From the NCBI RefSeq assembly GCF_022170785.1, contig NZ_CP081870.1:3906001-3970000 (forward strand): a stretch of DNA of 64,000 nucleotides. The letters run 5' to 3'. The DNA comes from Rossellomorea marisflavi (GTDB lineage: Bacteria > Bacillota > Bacilli > Bacillales > Bacillaceae_B). A program made the translations under genes and the position numbers. The notes under the pieces are model-generated. The model saw nothing but the letters and a program-made list of their open reading frames with translations. It was not told where the DNA came from and ran no database searches. Below, in pieces: positions 11,686 through 20,429 of the stretch (positions within the stretch are counted from its first letter, which is position 1; every line of letters begins with the position of its first letter).

Positions 11686-11731
11686 AACCCGAATTCATTT
11701 GCCTAAGATCAGGCTAATGAATTCGGGTTTT
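11686..11731 (+). terminator. Terminator after the HlyD-like gene
   Basis: AACCCGAATTCATT and AATGAATTCGGGTT form a perfect 14-bp stem, with an inner GCCT/AGGC stem, followed by TTTT. Confidence 0.85.
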
Positions 11732-11756
11732 CACTTTGTTTCATGGCTATTTTCCA

Positions 11757-11870
11757 GCGGTTGATTGGAGTGCAAGACGAAGACTTCCGCGGGAAGAGTA
11801 GCTGTTATGAGGAGGCCTGCCGTGGAAAGGGTAGTCTTTCACGGAAATCATGAGCAGCAAAAAGAATCTA
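11757..11870. repeat. Degenerate copy of a Bacillaceae-type intergenic palindromic repeat
   Basis: The stretch with TTGATTGGAGTGCAAGACG, CTTCCGCGGGAAGAGTAG and GGAGGCCTGCCGTGGAAAG has the outline of the GC-rich imperfect palindromes common between Bacillus genes and resembles, distantly, the copies near 35 kb and 53 kb. The match is degenerate. Confidence 0.35.
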
Positions 11871-11993
11871 CACGTATCGTGTTCTTGATTAAATGAACTC
11901 TCTTTAGTTTTGCCTCAACCTCTTTTTATCCCTCATTATCGGCCCATCCTTTGTTCATACTAAGATCAACAATGAAAAAAGGAGACGTCTACT

Positions 11994-13571
11994 ATGAACG
12001 GATCGAAAAAGATCGCCTGCATCCTGCTTCCACTTATCCTCCTGGCATTTACGGCGCCCACTGCGTGCCTCCATGCCGCTGCCCCCAAAAAGAATGTCAT
12101 CTTCATGATCATGGATGGCACGAATTCAGATGCCGTCACCCTTTCACGATGGTATAAAGGATCACCGCTCCACCTGGATGGCATCCTAACGGGTGGGGTG
12201 AGGACCTACTCAGCTGAATCGGCCATCACGGACTCTGCCGCAGCCGGGACGGCCATGGCGACAGGGGTGAAGACAAAAGCCGATTACATCGGCATGGACC
12301 CCGAAGGTCGACCCCTCATCACGGTACTTGAAGCCGCTAAGTTGCATGGCTATGCAACAGGGATCGTCGCCACCTCCCCTGTTCAACATGCCACACCCGC
12401 CGCCTTCACCTCCCATGCCATCACACGGGAGGAGTTCAGCTCCATCGGCGAACAGCAGGTATATCAGGATCTCGATGTTGTCCTTGGAGGAGGTTCCGCA
12501 TGGCTTGCACCGAAGGAAAAGAATCTTCCCCAGGATGACGGTATGCTGAAGACCGACGAGGTCACCCGCAAGGATGGAGAGGATTTAAAAAAACCCCTTC
12601 GAGACGCTGGATATGCCTACATAGACAACAGGAAGGAACTGCTCTTGGAGCCTTCTGCCGGAAAGCTGTGGGGAGCGTTTGCTTTAGAGGACCTTTCCTA
12701 CGATCTGGACCGGAGCGAGCTGAAGCCGGATGAGCCTACCCTGAGCGAGATGACCCGGACGGCCATCTCCCACCTGTCCAAGGAAAAGACCGGCTTCTTC
12801 CTCATGGTTGAAGGAAGCAAGGTCGATTGGGCCGCTCATCAACATGATCCCGTAGGTATGATCAGTGAAATCCTGAGCTTCGACCGTGCCGTCGGCGAGG
12901 CCTTGACGTTTGCAAAAAAAGATGGGAACACAATGGTCGTCGCCGTGACAGACCATGGCAACAGCGGGCTTACAATCGGAAATACTGACCTTGACGGATC
13001 GTATAAGCACCAGTCCATGAAACGCTTCATCGATCCTCTGAAGAAAGCGAGACTCACCGTCGAAGGCGCTACCTCCCTTCTTGAAGGAAAAGATGCCACG
13101 GATGCCCTCGGTGCATACGGCCTGGACTCTCAATCATGCCGATGGAGCCCTTCCAAGAAGGAATTGAAAGCACAGATGACCTCCTCCCTTTCACAAAAAG
13201 CTGGACTCGGATTCACCACCCATGGACATACAGGTGAAGATGTCTTCCTTTATGCATTCGGTCCCGGCAAGCCTTCGGGACTTCATGAAAACACCGATCT
13301 CCCCGGGATCATGGCTGACTTCCTCGGCTTTTCCCTGGACACCTATCGCTCCTGGTATGTAGATGGAAGAGATTCTCTTGAAAAACAGGGATACGAGGTC
13401 ACGTTGAAAACAGGGACAGCCAACCCCGAATTGCTGGCCAAGAAAGGGAAAACGATCCTCCGATTCCCTGAAAACAAGAACTACTACATGTCGAATGATG
13501 ACAAAATCCCATTGAAAAGCGTCACGGTTTTCAACGGGAAGACCTTCTATATCCACTTGGATTCCATGTAG
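11994..13571 (+). CDS. Secreted alkaline phosphatase (PhoA/PhoB family)
   Basis: A 525-residue exported phosphomonoesterase. A signal peptide (about 1-28) ends near CLHA-AAP; the cysteine does not fit a lipobox. The nucleophilic serine is in TDSAAAGTAMATG (Ser81), and metal-ligand motifs MDGTNSDA (40-47), VEGSKVDWAAHQHD, VTDHGNSGLTIG and TTHGHTGED follow in the family order. It scavenges phosphate from organic phosphates outside the cell. The ATG has AAGGAGAC upstream. A C-terminal extension of about 80 residues follows the last metal motif. I looked for PhoP boxes upstream but found no convincing TTAACA repeat set. Confidence 0.9.
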   Translation: MNGSKKIACILLPLILLAFTAPTACLHAAAPKKNVIFMIMDGTNSDAVTLSRWYKGSPLHLDGILTGGVRTYSAESAITDSAAAGTAMATGVKTKADYIGMDPEGRPLITVLEAAKLHGYATGIVATSPVQHATPAAFTSHAITREEFSSIGEQQVYQDLDVVLGGGSAWLAPKEKNLPQDDGMLKTDEVTRKDGEDLKKPLRDAGYAYIDNRKELLLEPSAGKLWGAFALEDLSYDLDRSELKPDEPTLSEMTRTAISHLSKEKTGFFLMVEGSKVDWAAHQHDPVGMISEILSFDRAVGEALTFAKKDGNTMVVAVTDHGNSGLTIGNTDLDGSYKHQSMKRFIDPLKKARLTVEGATSLLEGKDATDALGAYGLDSQSCRWSPSKKELKAQMTSSLSQKAGLGFTTHGHTGEDVFLYAFGPGKPSGLHENTDLPGIMADFLGFSLDTYRSWYVDGRDSLEKQGYEVTLKTGTANPELLAKKGKTILRFPENKNYYMSNDDKIPLKSVTVFNGKTFYIHLDSM

Positions 13572-13673
13572 GGCACTTCGACAAAAAATACAGCGGCCCC
13601 TCTTCCCTCCTCTTCGCACCCGATTTGCGTTATAATAAAAGAATGCGATTTTATAGATTGGAGAGGTTAGCTG

Positions 13674-15299
13674 ATGTCGATTCGTATTGAGGAACTGAAG
13701 GAACAACTTTATCACGTGAGCGAATCCCTCGAGGAAGTACTTGACCCTAAACGTGAAGCGGACCGCAATATCGTTTCCAAAGGGCTCATGCTCTTCAGGC
13801 AGAATTCGGTCTCACAGGTGAAGGTGCGCGATGAAGAAGTGATGGCCCAGGTCCAGGATGTGACGCCCGTCTCCGTGGAGCTGAACTTCACCTTCCCCCT
13901 CATCTCTTCCTGTTCTTGCCCTCAGGACGTGTTCTGCCGCCATCAGCTGGCCGTATTTTTGTTCTTATTGAATAAGACGGGCAGCGTCAGCGAGTGGGTC
14001 GGCAACTGGCGGAGCGGAAAACACGATACAGCCGGCGGACTTGAAGACCTGATGAAGAAGCACGGGGGCTTGAAGAAAGCGAGCGACCTGCTCAAAGAGC
14101 GGAAAACACGGGGGAACACCCCTGAGGAGTGGTGGGATTACTTCCATACCCTCCTGAAGCCGGATGACTTTGAGCTTCTGCAGAGGCAGCCTTATATCAT
14201 GGATGTGCTCGTACAGAATATCATGAAGCGTTTCATGAAGGAGTCACCCTTCGAGCGTGAATGGAAGCCCCTTTACAAGCTGTATGCCACGCTCTACCTG
14301 ACGATCCATCTCGACCGCTTCCTTCAGGAAAAAGGCGTGAAGGCCGGTACGGAGCAATACAGCATGTATGATTATCTCCTTGGTGAAATGGAGGATGCAT
14401 TGGAGAAGATGTCTGTGCATGCTATGCCGTTCAGCTTCGATCCATATATTGCTTTCTTGAAGGAAAAAACCGTGTGGCTCAGTGACTCCACCAAAAACAG
14501 CACCTTGATCAAGGCCGAAGTGTATCGTTTCCTCTGGTACTTCCTCTTTAAACAGAAGGCTTGGAGACAGGAGGAAATCAAACGGATCTCTGAGTCGGGT
14601 GAAGACCTTGAAACGTTCGGTCACCTTGCCCTCCTGCACCACTATCTGATGCTTGAAGAATTCGACAAAGCCGATGGAGTGGCAAAGGGACTAGGAAGTG
14701 AACTGGTTTCGTTCTCTGAATTTTGGCTGCGCAAGTTCTTCACCGGCAGACGGTACGAAGCGGGACTTTTCCTTGTCAGGCACCTCCTTGAGCGACTCCC
14801 GGAACATGTCGGATACCTCGATCAGTTCGAAGCGTCCCGTTTCGTCCGCTGGTTCATCCGCATCATGCCCATGGACTGGCTCACGGAAAAAGATCCGCTG
14901 CTCGTCAAGGAACTTCTCCTTGCCATGCTTCCGTACAGCTTCTTCCATTACAATGAATATCTGATCAATGTAAAGGAGTACAAGGAATGGGTAGAGCTGC
15001 AGCGTTATATGAACTACAGCATTCCTGAAATGGAAGGGATGGGACTGAAGGATCTCACGAAGGAACAACCGGAACTCGCCCTCCCCCTTTATTTCAGCGG
15101 GGTCATGAACGCAATCGAGCAGAAGAACCGTGATAGCTACAGGCAGGCGGTCCGCTACATGAAAAAAATTCGGACCATCTACCGGAAGCTGAAGCAGACG
15201 GATAAGTGGGACCAATTCCTGTCCTATATCCTAGATAGATTCAAACGCCTCCGGGCTTTCCAAGAAGAATGCAGAAAGGGTAAGTTAATCGATGCTTAA
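13674..15299 (+). CDS. ywqB: SWIM zinc-finger protein YwqB
   Basis: A 541-residue protein with an N-terminal SWIM zinc finger (CSC at 80-82 and CRH at 88-90) followed by a long helical region without named domains. SWIM proteins are often paired with SNF2-type helicases, and here the stop overlaps the ywqA start by 8 bp, the same pair as in B. subtilis. The finger probably provides DNA or protein binding for the helicase. ATG 13674 has GGAGAGG 9-10 nt upstream. Confidence 0.88.
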   Translation: MSIRIEELKEQLYHVSESLEEVLDPKREADRNIVSKGLMLFRQNSVSQVKVRDEEVMAQVQDVTPVSVELNFTFPLISSCSCPQDVFCRHQLAVFLFLLNKTGSVSEWVGNWRSGKHDTAGGLEDLMKKHGGLKKASDLLKERKTRGNTPEEWWDYFHTLLKPDDFELLQRQPYIMDVLVQNIMKRFMKESPFEREWKPLYKLYATLYLTIHLDRFLQEKGVKAGTEQYSMYDYLLGEMEDALEKMSVHAMPFSFDPYIAFLKEKTVWLSDSTKNSTLIKAEVYRFLWYFLFKQKAWRQEEIKRISESGEDLETFGHLALLHHYLMLEEFDKADGVAKGLGSELVSFSEFWLRKFFTGRRYEAGLFLVRHLLERLPEHVGYLDQFEASRFVRWFIRIMPMDWLTEKDPLLVKELLLAMLPYSFFHYNEYLINVKEYKEWVELQRYMNYSIPEMEGMGLKDLTKEQPELALPLYFSGVMNAIEQKNRDSYRQAVRYMKKIRTIYRKLKQTDKWDQFLSYILDRFKRLRAFQEECRKGKLIDA

Positions 15300-18111
15300 A
15301 TTGTCTTCCGTCAAGATTAATGTTGAACCATCTGAATATGGCGAACGCTTTGTGCTGACCGCACAGAATGAAAACGGGGAATGGATTCACCCGGTTGAAT
15401 GGAAGAGCCAGCTTTTCCTCTGGCATGAAGAGAGCTACTACGGGACCCTCATCGAAGAAGATGGGATGAGTGTATCTGCAGGGCACTGGGATTTCCTCAC
15501 CTTATTGGCAGGTGAACGATTCAGCTCCCTTGTAAGCTGGGACTGGAATGAATCCGGGCAAGCCTATCTTGCTGTCGCACCGATCCTCCTCGGAGCAATC
15601 GAAGCGGGAAAATGGCTTCCCCGCTTCGATGAATGGCAGGAGCAGGGGCTCCAGTTCCACGTTCCCGATGAAGTCTGGGATAATTTCAACAGCGAATTCT
15701 GGGACGAAACCCTACCAGATGGCAGGAACGTGAAGGAACTGACGGATGGGTGGTTCCAAACCTCCCTACAGGACGCCATGAACGCCGGAGGGTCGGGTGC
15801 CATGAAGCGGATCCGTAAGCTGAAGGAAAGCACCCTGACGCCTGAAGAGCTTTCCGCCTATTTCGACGAGCAACGCTGGAGCGAGTGGGTCAGCGGCGAA
15901 GACCAGGATCTCCCCTTCACCATCGGCCTCCGCATCACAGAGCCACTGGATGAAGAAGACACATGGCAGCTCGAAACGATTCTACGGGACAAAAAGCGGA
16001 CCAGCCGCGTGATTTCCCTGTTAGAGGATACGGTACCCGCCACTTGGAAGCCTCATCTGAAGGAAGTCAGCGCCGAACAGGAGCGCTGGGGGAATATGCT
16101 CCCGATCCTGAAGGATGAAGACGGGAAGCTCCGCACGAGCCTCGGTGAACACGATGCCTGGGACTTCCTTTCGATCCTCAGTGAGAAGCTCATCGATCTG
16201 AATATCGAGATCCTCCTTCCGTCCTGGTGGGAAGCGATGAAGGATGCACAGGTACTCGTGAAAGCAAAATTGAAGAATACCGATACGACCTACCGTCCGT
16301 CCTTCGTGGGACTGAATGCCATGCTCGACTTCGACTGGCGTCTGTCCATGAACGGGGTCAATCTGTCTGAAGAGGATTTCAACCAGCTCGTGGAAGACCA
16401 GCGCCGCCTCGTCAAGATTCGCGGACAGTGGATGAAGCTCGATCCCGCCATGATCAGGCGCATCCAGCAGATGATGACCAAAGCAAAGGAAGAAGGAATC
16501 TCGATTCAGGATATGCTCGAGCAGGAGCTTGTCCCTGATGACGGGGAAGGCGGCATGACCGAAGAAGGGGAAGATGAAGACGGGACAAAGTATGCCCGCA
16601 TCCAGCTTGAACTGAACCGTTCCATGAAGAAGATGATCCATCAGCTGACGAACGTATCCACCATCCCGATCACGCCTACGCCCGATGACTTCATCGGTGA
16701 GCTCCGGCCTTACCAGGAGCTCGGGATGAGCTGGATGCTATTCCTGAGGAAGTTCGGGTTCGGTGCCTGTCTTGCCGACGATATGGGACTCGGAAAGACC
16801 GTACAGCTCATCACCTATCTCCTTCATGTGAAGGAGCATGAAAAGGCAGATTTCCCTGCCTTGATCATTGCGCCAACATCGGTCCTTGGGAACTGGCAGC
16901 GCGAACTGGAGAAATTCGCCCCATCCTTGAATGTACGACTCCATTACGGGCAAGTCCGGGCAAAAGGCGAAGAGTTTCAAAAGGCCATCGAAGGAGTCGA
17001 TGTGCTCCTCACCTCGTACGGATTGTCCCATCTGGATTTCGAGGAGCTGTCAGAGGTGACCTGGAGCTCCATCTCACTGGATGAAGCCCAGAACATCAAG
17101 AACTCCAACACGAAACAATCCCGTGCCATCCGGAAGCTTAAAGGGAATCATCATATCGCCCTGACCGGCACGCCGATGGAGAACCGCCTGTCGGAGCTGT
17201 GGGCGATCTTCGACTTCCTCAATCAGGGGTATCTTGGTGGATTCACCTATTATCAGAAGCACTATATTGCACCGATTGAAAAGGATGAAGACGAAGAAAG
17301 GGTCAAAGCCCTGCAAGCCAAGATCAAACCGTTCCTCCTGAGACGGACGAAGAAGGATCCAGAGGTCGAGCTCAATCTCCCTGAAAAGCTCGAGCAGAAG
17401 GAATACTGCGCCCTCACGGCTGAGCAGGCGGCCCTATATGAGCAGCTCGTCAAGGATACCCTGGCCAAAGTCGAAACCCTGAGCGGCTTCGAGCGCAAAG
17501 GATTGATCCTGCAGATGCTCAATCAGCTCAAGCAATTGTGCAACCACCCTGCCCTCTATCTGAAGGAGCCGGATCCCAAGTCGATCCTGAGCCGTTCGGA
17601 GAAGATGCAGAAGTTGAGGAGCATCGTGGAAACGGCACTCGATTCAGGAGAAGCATGCCTTATCTTCACCCAGTATATCTCCATGGGGGAAATGATTCAG
17701 GACATGATGAAAGAAGAATTTAATGTCGACGCGCCTTTCCTTAACGGCAGCATGGCGAAAGCCAAACGGGACGAACTCGTCGATCGCTTCCAGAACGGGG
17801 AATTTCCCATCTTCCTTCTCTCGTTGAAAGCAGGAGGCACCGGGTTGAACCTGACCGCCGCCAACCATGTGGTCCATTATGACCGCTGGTGGAACCCGGC
17901 AGTCGAGAATCAGGCGACAGACAGGGCTTACCGGATCGGGCAAAAACGATTCGTCCACGTCCACAAGCTCGTCGCTTCCGGAACCCTCGAAGAAAAGATC
18001 GATGCCATGCTTACGAAAAAGCAAGCGCTCAACGATGAAATCATCCGCAGCGACCAGTGGGTCACGGAGCTATCCGACCAGGATCTCCAATCCCTACTCG
18101 TATTGGAATAA
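15292..18111 (+). CDS. ywqA: SNF2-family DNA helicase/translocase YwqA
   Basis: A 939-residue Swi2/Snf2 ATPase. The N-terminal half (about 1-450) is the bacterial SNF2-associated region. The motor follows: Walker A in DDMGLGKT (about 496-503), Walker B DEAQ (about 597-600), TGTP motif, and a C-terminal helicase domain with LSLKAGGTGLNLTAA and the DRAYRIGQ motif. It probably translocates on DNA or remodels protein-DNA complexes together with YwqB. An acidic linker (about 418-440, many Glu/Asp) separates the two halves. A strong terminator ends the operon. Confidence 0.92.
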   Translation: MLKLSSVKINVEPSEYGERFVLTAQNENGEWIHPVEWKSQLFLWHEESYYGTLIEEDGMSVSAGHWDFLTLLAGERFSSLVSWDWNESGQAYLAVAPILLGAIEAGKWLPRFDEWQEQGLQFHVPDEVWDNFNSEFWDETLPDGRNVKELTDGWFQTSLQDAMNAGGSGAMKRIRKLKESTLTPEELSAYFDEQRWSEWVSGEDQDLPFTIGLRITEPLDEEDTWQLETILRDKKRTSRVISLLEDTVPATWKPHLKEVSAEQERWGNMLPILKDEDGKLRTSLGEHDAWDFLSILSEKLIDLNIEILLPSWWEAMKDAQVLVKAKLKNTDTTYRPSFVGLNAMLDFDWRLSMNGVNLSEEDFNQLVEDQRRLVKIRGQWMKLDPAMIRRIQQMMTKAKEEGISIQDMLEQELVPDDGEGGMTEEGEDEDGTKYARIQLELNRSMKKMIHQLTNVSTIPITPTPDDFIGELRPYQELGMSWMLFLRKFGFGACLADDMGLGKTVQLITYLLHVKEHEKADFPALIIAPTSVLGNWQRELEKFAPSLNVRLHYGQVRAKGEEFQKAIEGVDVLLTSYGLSHLDFEELSEVTWSSISLDEAQNIKNSNTKQSRAIRKLKGNHHIALTGTPMENRLSELWAIFDFLNQGYLGGFTYYQKHYIAPIEKDEDEERVKALQAKIKPFLLRRTKKDPEVELNLPEKLEQKEYCALTAEQAALYEQLVKDTLAKVETLSGFERKGLILQMLNQLKQLCNHPALYLKEPDPKSILSRSEKMQKLRSIVETALDSGEACLIFTQYISMGEMIQDMMKEEFNVDAPFLNGSMAKAKRDELVDRFQNGEFPIFLLSLKAGGTGLNLTAANHVVHYDRWWNPAVENQATDRAYRIGQKRFVHVHKLVASGTLEEKIDAMLTKKQALNDEIIRSDQWVTELSDQDLQSLLVLE

Positions 18112-18114
18112 CAT

Positions 18115-18147
18115 CAGGCCATCCGGAAACACCGGATGGCCTGTTTT
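18115..18147 (+). terminator. Terminator of ywqB-ywqA
   Basis: CAGGCCATCCGG and CCGGATGGCCTG form a perfect 12-bp stem with a 5-nt loop, followed by TTTT. Confidence 0.88.
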
Positions 18148-18154
18148 GCGCATA

Positions 18155-18181
18155 AAAAATCCGGTCTTCGTGGAAGACCGG
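18155..18181 (-). terminator. Terminator of the ssbB operon
   Basis: CCGGTCTTC pairs with GAAGACCGG; on the minus strand the stem is followed by ATTTTTTATG. It stands back-to-back with the ywqA terminator and would end transcripts from ssbB and the small gene behind it. Confidence 0.75.
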
Positions 18182-18295
18182 TCAATAGTAGGGGAAATTG
18201 AGGGGTTCATTGATTCTATATAAGAAGCTTTACAGAGGTTGGTGGTTCGAGGTTCAAGCGTATAGGTTGGTGGTACGTAAAAGTCTTAGGGATTC

Positions 18296-18460
18296 TTAGG
18301 ATGAGGGGATCAAGGAAGGGCCTGCATATTCATAACCCTGTTCAAGGGCGGTAATTCGTTGGGATAGATAAAAGTTCTCTACATTGGTGCGGGCCACTTT
18401 CTTGATGAGGTCTTCGTTCAATTGCTCCAAGCGATCGATTCGTGTTTCCAGCTCTTTCAT
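18296..18460 (-). CDS. Small 54-residue protein downstream of ssbB
   Basis: A short gene not predicted by length-limited searches. ATG 18458-18460 has GAGGAG 8 nt upstream, and the frame ends at TAA 18296. The product begins MKELETRIDRLEQLNEDLIK, a heptad-like coiled-coil segment, and ends AGPSLIPSS. It lies 18 bp after ssbB and before the operon terminator, so it is probably cotranscribed. No family recognised; a role linked to SsbB is only a guess from position. Confidence 0.6.
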   Translation of the reverse strand: MKELETRIDRLEQLNEDLIKKVARTNVENFYLSQRITALEQGYEYAGPSLIPSS

Positions 18461-18478
18461 ACCTTCTTCTCCTCTTCA

Positions 18479-18841
18479 TCAAAATGGGATCTCGATCGCT
18501 TCCTTCCTCGTTTCTTCGGGAGGCTTGCTGTCGAGGAAACGGACGTTCTCGGCTACCACTTCCGTCACATACGTGCGCTTTCCCGTTTCATTTTCGTAGG
18601 ATCTCGTCTGGATCCTTCCAGTCACTCCGATGACGGACCCCTTCCGGCAGTATTTTTCCGTGTTATCCGCCGCCCTGTTCCACAGCGTGCAGAGGACAAA
18701 ATCCGTATCGATCTGCCCCTGCTGATTCTTGAATTGCCGGTTCACGGCCACAGTCACATTGAGGACCGATTTTCCTTCAAGGGTTTTCCTGGACTCGGGG
18801 TCCTTCGTCAGCCTGCCAACAAGCGTCACTTGATTGATCAC
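18479..18841 (-). CDS. ssbB: Single-stranded DNA-binding protein SsbB
   Basis: A 120-residue OB-fold protein that binds single-stranded DNA. It starts MINQVTLVGRLTKDPE and has the conserved WNRAADN motif near residues 54-60. The short length and the lack of the acidic DDDLPF-type tail (it ends EIPF, with a short linker) match competence-type SsbB rather than the replicative SsbA. It starts at GTG with AAAGGAG upstream. In B. subtilis ssbB is ComK-controlled; no convincing pair of ComK boxes is visible here, but a vegetative-type promoter is. Confidence 0.92.
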   Translation of the reverse strand: MINQVTLVGRLTKDPESRKTLEGKSVLNVTVAVNRQFKNQQGQIDTDFVLCTLWNRAADNTEKYCRKGSVIGVTGRIQTRSYENETGKRTYVTEVVAENVRFLDSKPPEETRKEAIEIPF

Positions 18842-18874
18842 TTTTTTTAACTCCTTTCTTCTGAAATTGTTATC

Positions 18875-18903
18875 ATCATAGCCCCTCCCTGCACACTTGT
18901 AAA
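18875..18903 (-). promoter_or_regulatory. Sigma-A promoter of ssbB
   Basis: On the minus strand TTTACA (18898-18903) and TATGAT (18875-18880) are separated by 17 bp, about 35 bp upstream of the ssbB start. Confidence 0.6.
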
Positions 18904-19102
18904 ATCGTCAATTCATCAAATTCATAGGGGCATGAAAGAGAATAACAGGAGTTTCTCCTAGGGAAACTTCCTTTTTACCGGTGAAATCCACCTTAAAAAT
19001 GCAAAATTCACCTCTAGCGTGATTTTTCTCGTTGGCGAATTGAGCTAGGGGTGTGCCTCTTCATATGATATAATTTTTAAAAACCCTTAAGGAGGTTCGG
19101 TG

Positions 19103-19543
19103 ATGAAAACATTCAAGGTGGTTTCACTGCAGGTAGTTCAAAACGACGAACTCGTGGATGTTGATATCGTGGATGGACTGATCATCAATAAAGAAGATGG
19201 CAAGAAGACATGGCTCGTAGAAACCCTCCTGACCAATGATCATATTGAATTCTTCCAAGAGGCCCAGCAAAAAAGCGAGGACCTTGAGATCCAGGTGGTG
19301 ATCTCCCACAAAGGGAACGATCCTGCCGCCTTCATGACGTCGATCCGATGCATCAAAGAGCTCGGTGCAAATATCAGCATCATGTTTGAAGGAAAGCTGA
19401 AAAAGCAGAAGAATGAATACGCCGAACTCCTGTTGGACGACTTGATTCAAAAAGGGATGTCTGGGGAAGAACTGTTGCAGGCATTCAGAGATAAAATGGT
19501 GGAAAAACCGAGGATTCCTGCCAACTCAAAGGCCGGTACTTGA
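19103..19543 (+). CDS. ywpF: YwpF family protein
   Basis: A 146-residue cytoplasmic protein of the Bacillus YwpF family, judged by the MKTFKVVSLQVVQND start, length and position between ssbB and fabZ, as in B. subtilis. Function is unknown. ATG 19103 is preferred because AAGGAGG lies 7 nt upstream; the GTG at 19100 is too close. A TATAAT sequence sits about 30 bp upstream. An imperfect 10-bp inverted repeat (19009-19018 with 19044-19053) lies between this gene and ssbB. Confidence 0.85.
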   Translation: MKTFKVVSLQVVQNDELVDVDIVDGLIINKEDGKKTWLVETLLTNDHIEFFQEAQQKSEDLEIQVVISHKGNDPAAFMTSIRCIKELGANISIMFEGKLKKQKNEYAELLLDDLIQKGMSGEELLQAFRDKMVEKPRIPANSKAGT

Positions 19544-19640
19544 TAAACATACACAATTATGTAAAAACAAATAGAGCCTTTCTCTGTATTTTGCTATACT
19601 AATAACAACGAGAACGAAAATCCTCAGGCAGGTGAGCTCA

Positions 19641-19961
19641 TTGATCGGAGAACGAGTAAAGAAATACCGTACGGAAAAAAAGATGTCCATGACGGAGCTG
19701 GCTGACCGGGCAGGCGTCGCCAAGTCCTATCTAAGCTCCATTGAGCGAAACCTTCAACAGAATCCGTCCGTTCAATTCCTTGAAAAAGTATCGGCAGCAC
19801 TAGGAATTTCCATGGATGCCCTTCTCCATGATGCTCCGGAAGAAACACCACTGGACTATGAATGGATGAAAATCACCGAAGAAGCCATGGATTCCGGTAT
19901 CACCAAAGATCAATTTCGGGAATTCATCGAATTCAATAAATGGAAGCTTGGACAAAAATAA
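19641..19961 (+). CDS. sinR: SinR-type transcriptional repressor
   Basis: A 106-residue protein closely matching B. subtilis SinR along its whole length: N-terminal XRE domain with AGVAKSYLSSIERNLQQNPS (about 27-46) and a C-terminal SinI/SinR dimerisation region with DSGITKDQFREFIEF. SinR represses biofilm matrix genes until SinI removes it. The start is TTG 19641, as SinR begins M-I-G; AGGTGA lies 5-6 nt upstream, and the GTG at 19632 falls inside that site. The gene lies at the ywpF-fabZ locus rather than next to tasA, and a sinI gene converges on it from the other side of a shared terminator. Confidence 0.92.
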   Translation: MIGERVKKYRTEKKMSMTELADRAGVAKSYLSSIERNLQQNPSVQFLEKVSAALGISMDALLHDAPEETPLDYEWMKITEEAMDSGITKDQFREFIEFNKWKLGQK

Positions 19962-19995
19962 AGTCTTGAGAATCATCTATTCTCAAGACTTTTTC
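19961..19995. terminator. Bidirectional terminator between convergent sinR and sinI
   Basis: AAAGTCTTGAGAAT pairs perfectly with ATTCTCAAGACTTT across a 5-nt loop, with T runs in both directions. It ends both sinR (plus) and sinI (minus). Confidence 0.9.
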
Positions 19996-20010
19996 CATCG
20001 GAAGGACTCT

Positions 20011-20163
20011 TCAGAGGACTGATCCGATGCTCTCATACTTTTTATGCGAACGATCTGTTTGTGGTTCTTCAAGAAATTCCTTGACCTCCCTCAGCGTTAT
20101 CCCGGCTGTTTTTGCCTCTTTCATCAACTCTACCCATTCTTGATCCAATTCACGATTGCCCAT
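20011..20163 (-). CDS. sinI: SinI-type antirepressor, 50 residues
   Basis: A short gene with GGGAGGAG 6 nt before ATG 20161-20163. The product has the SinI core ELDQEWVELMKEAKTAGIT at residues 5-23, followed by REVKEFLEE, corresponding to the SinR-binding helical hairpin; B. subtilis SinI has ELDQEWVELM at the same place. SinI forms a heterodimer with SinR and lifts repression. In B. subtilis sinI lies directly upstream of sinR on the same strand; here it is convergent to sinR and preceded by a c-di-GMP-I riboswitch. The SinI call rests on sequence and on the sinR neighbour. Confidence 0.88.
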   Translation of the reverse strand: MGNRELDQEWVELMKEAKTAGITLREVKEFLEEPQTDRSHKKYESIGSVL

Positions 20164-20194
20164 TTAATCTCCTCCCAAAATACATGACTGTATT

Positions 20195-20324
20195 TCAGGC
20201 AATCCAGCCATCCTAGTGTTCGATACGCTCCTGCTGACGGGAATCATTGCGCATATGTCCAACCTTAGACCTGTGACTTTGCGTCCCTGCCTTTCAGCAG
20301 GTTTGCCTTTATCTGATTACCTGA
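20195..20324 (-). promoter_or_regulatory. c-di-GMP-I (GEMM) riboswitch in the sinI leader
   Basis: On the minus strand the aptamer shows all hallmarks. P1 pairs TCAGGTAATC (20315-20324) with GATTGCCTGA (20195-20204). Then come GGCAAACC, a P2 stem with GAAA tetraloop (CCTGCTGAAAGGCAGG), the core GGGACGCAAAG, and GGTCTAAGG opening P3. The distal P3 arm contains ATATGC/GCGTAT. The aptamer ends 31 nt before the sinI ATG; a small AAATAC/GTATTT hairpin and the ribosome binding site fill this gap, so translational control is likely but the on/off sense cannot be read. A TATAAT (20341-20346) just upstream suggests its own promoter; read-through from the LPXTG gene operon is also possible. Confidence 0.92.
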
Positions 20325-20429
20325 CTGTGGATTTAATTCCATTATAATCCTCATCTGCGGAAGAAGATGTTGGATTTTGTCGGCTCAGTAAAAATTCTAT
20401 ACCCTAAATTCCATCATAATAACCAATTA

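Noticed and set aside
11930..11993. PhoP boxes upstream of the alkaline phosphatase gene
   Set aside because: TTCATA and TCAACA are present but their spacing does not match the regular 11-bp repeat of TTHACA boxes.
18895..19010. ComK boxes upstream of ssbB
   Set aside because: Only degenerate AAAA-N5-TTTT-like sequences (near 18901 and 18963) were found, and their spacing does not fit the 8, 18 or 31 bp rule.
19009..19053. Imperfect inverted repeat between ssbB and ywpF (CACCTCTAGC / GCTAGGGGTG)
   Set aside because: Could be an operator or RNA stem, but it is single-copy in the window, with a 25-nt loop and no link to a known regulator.
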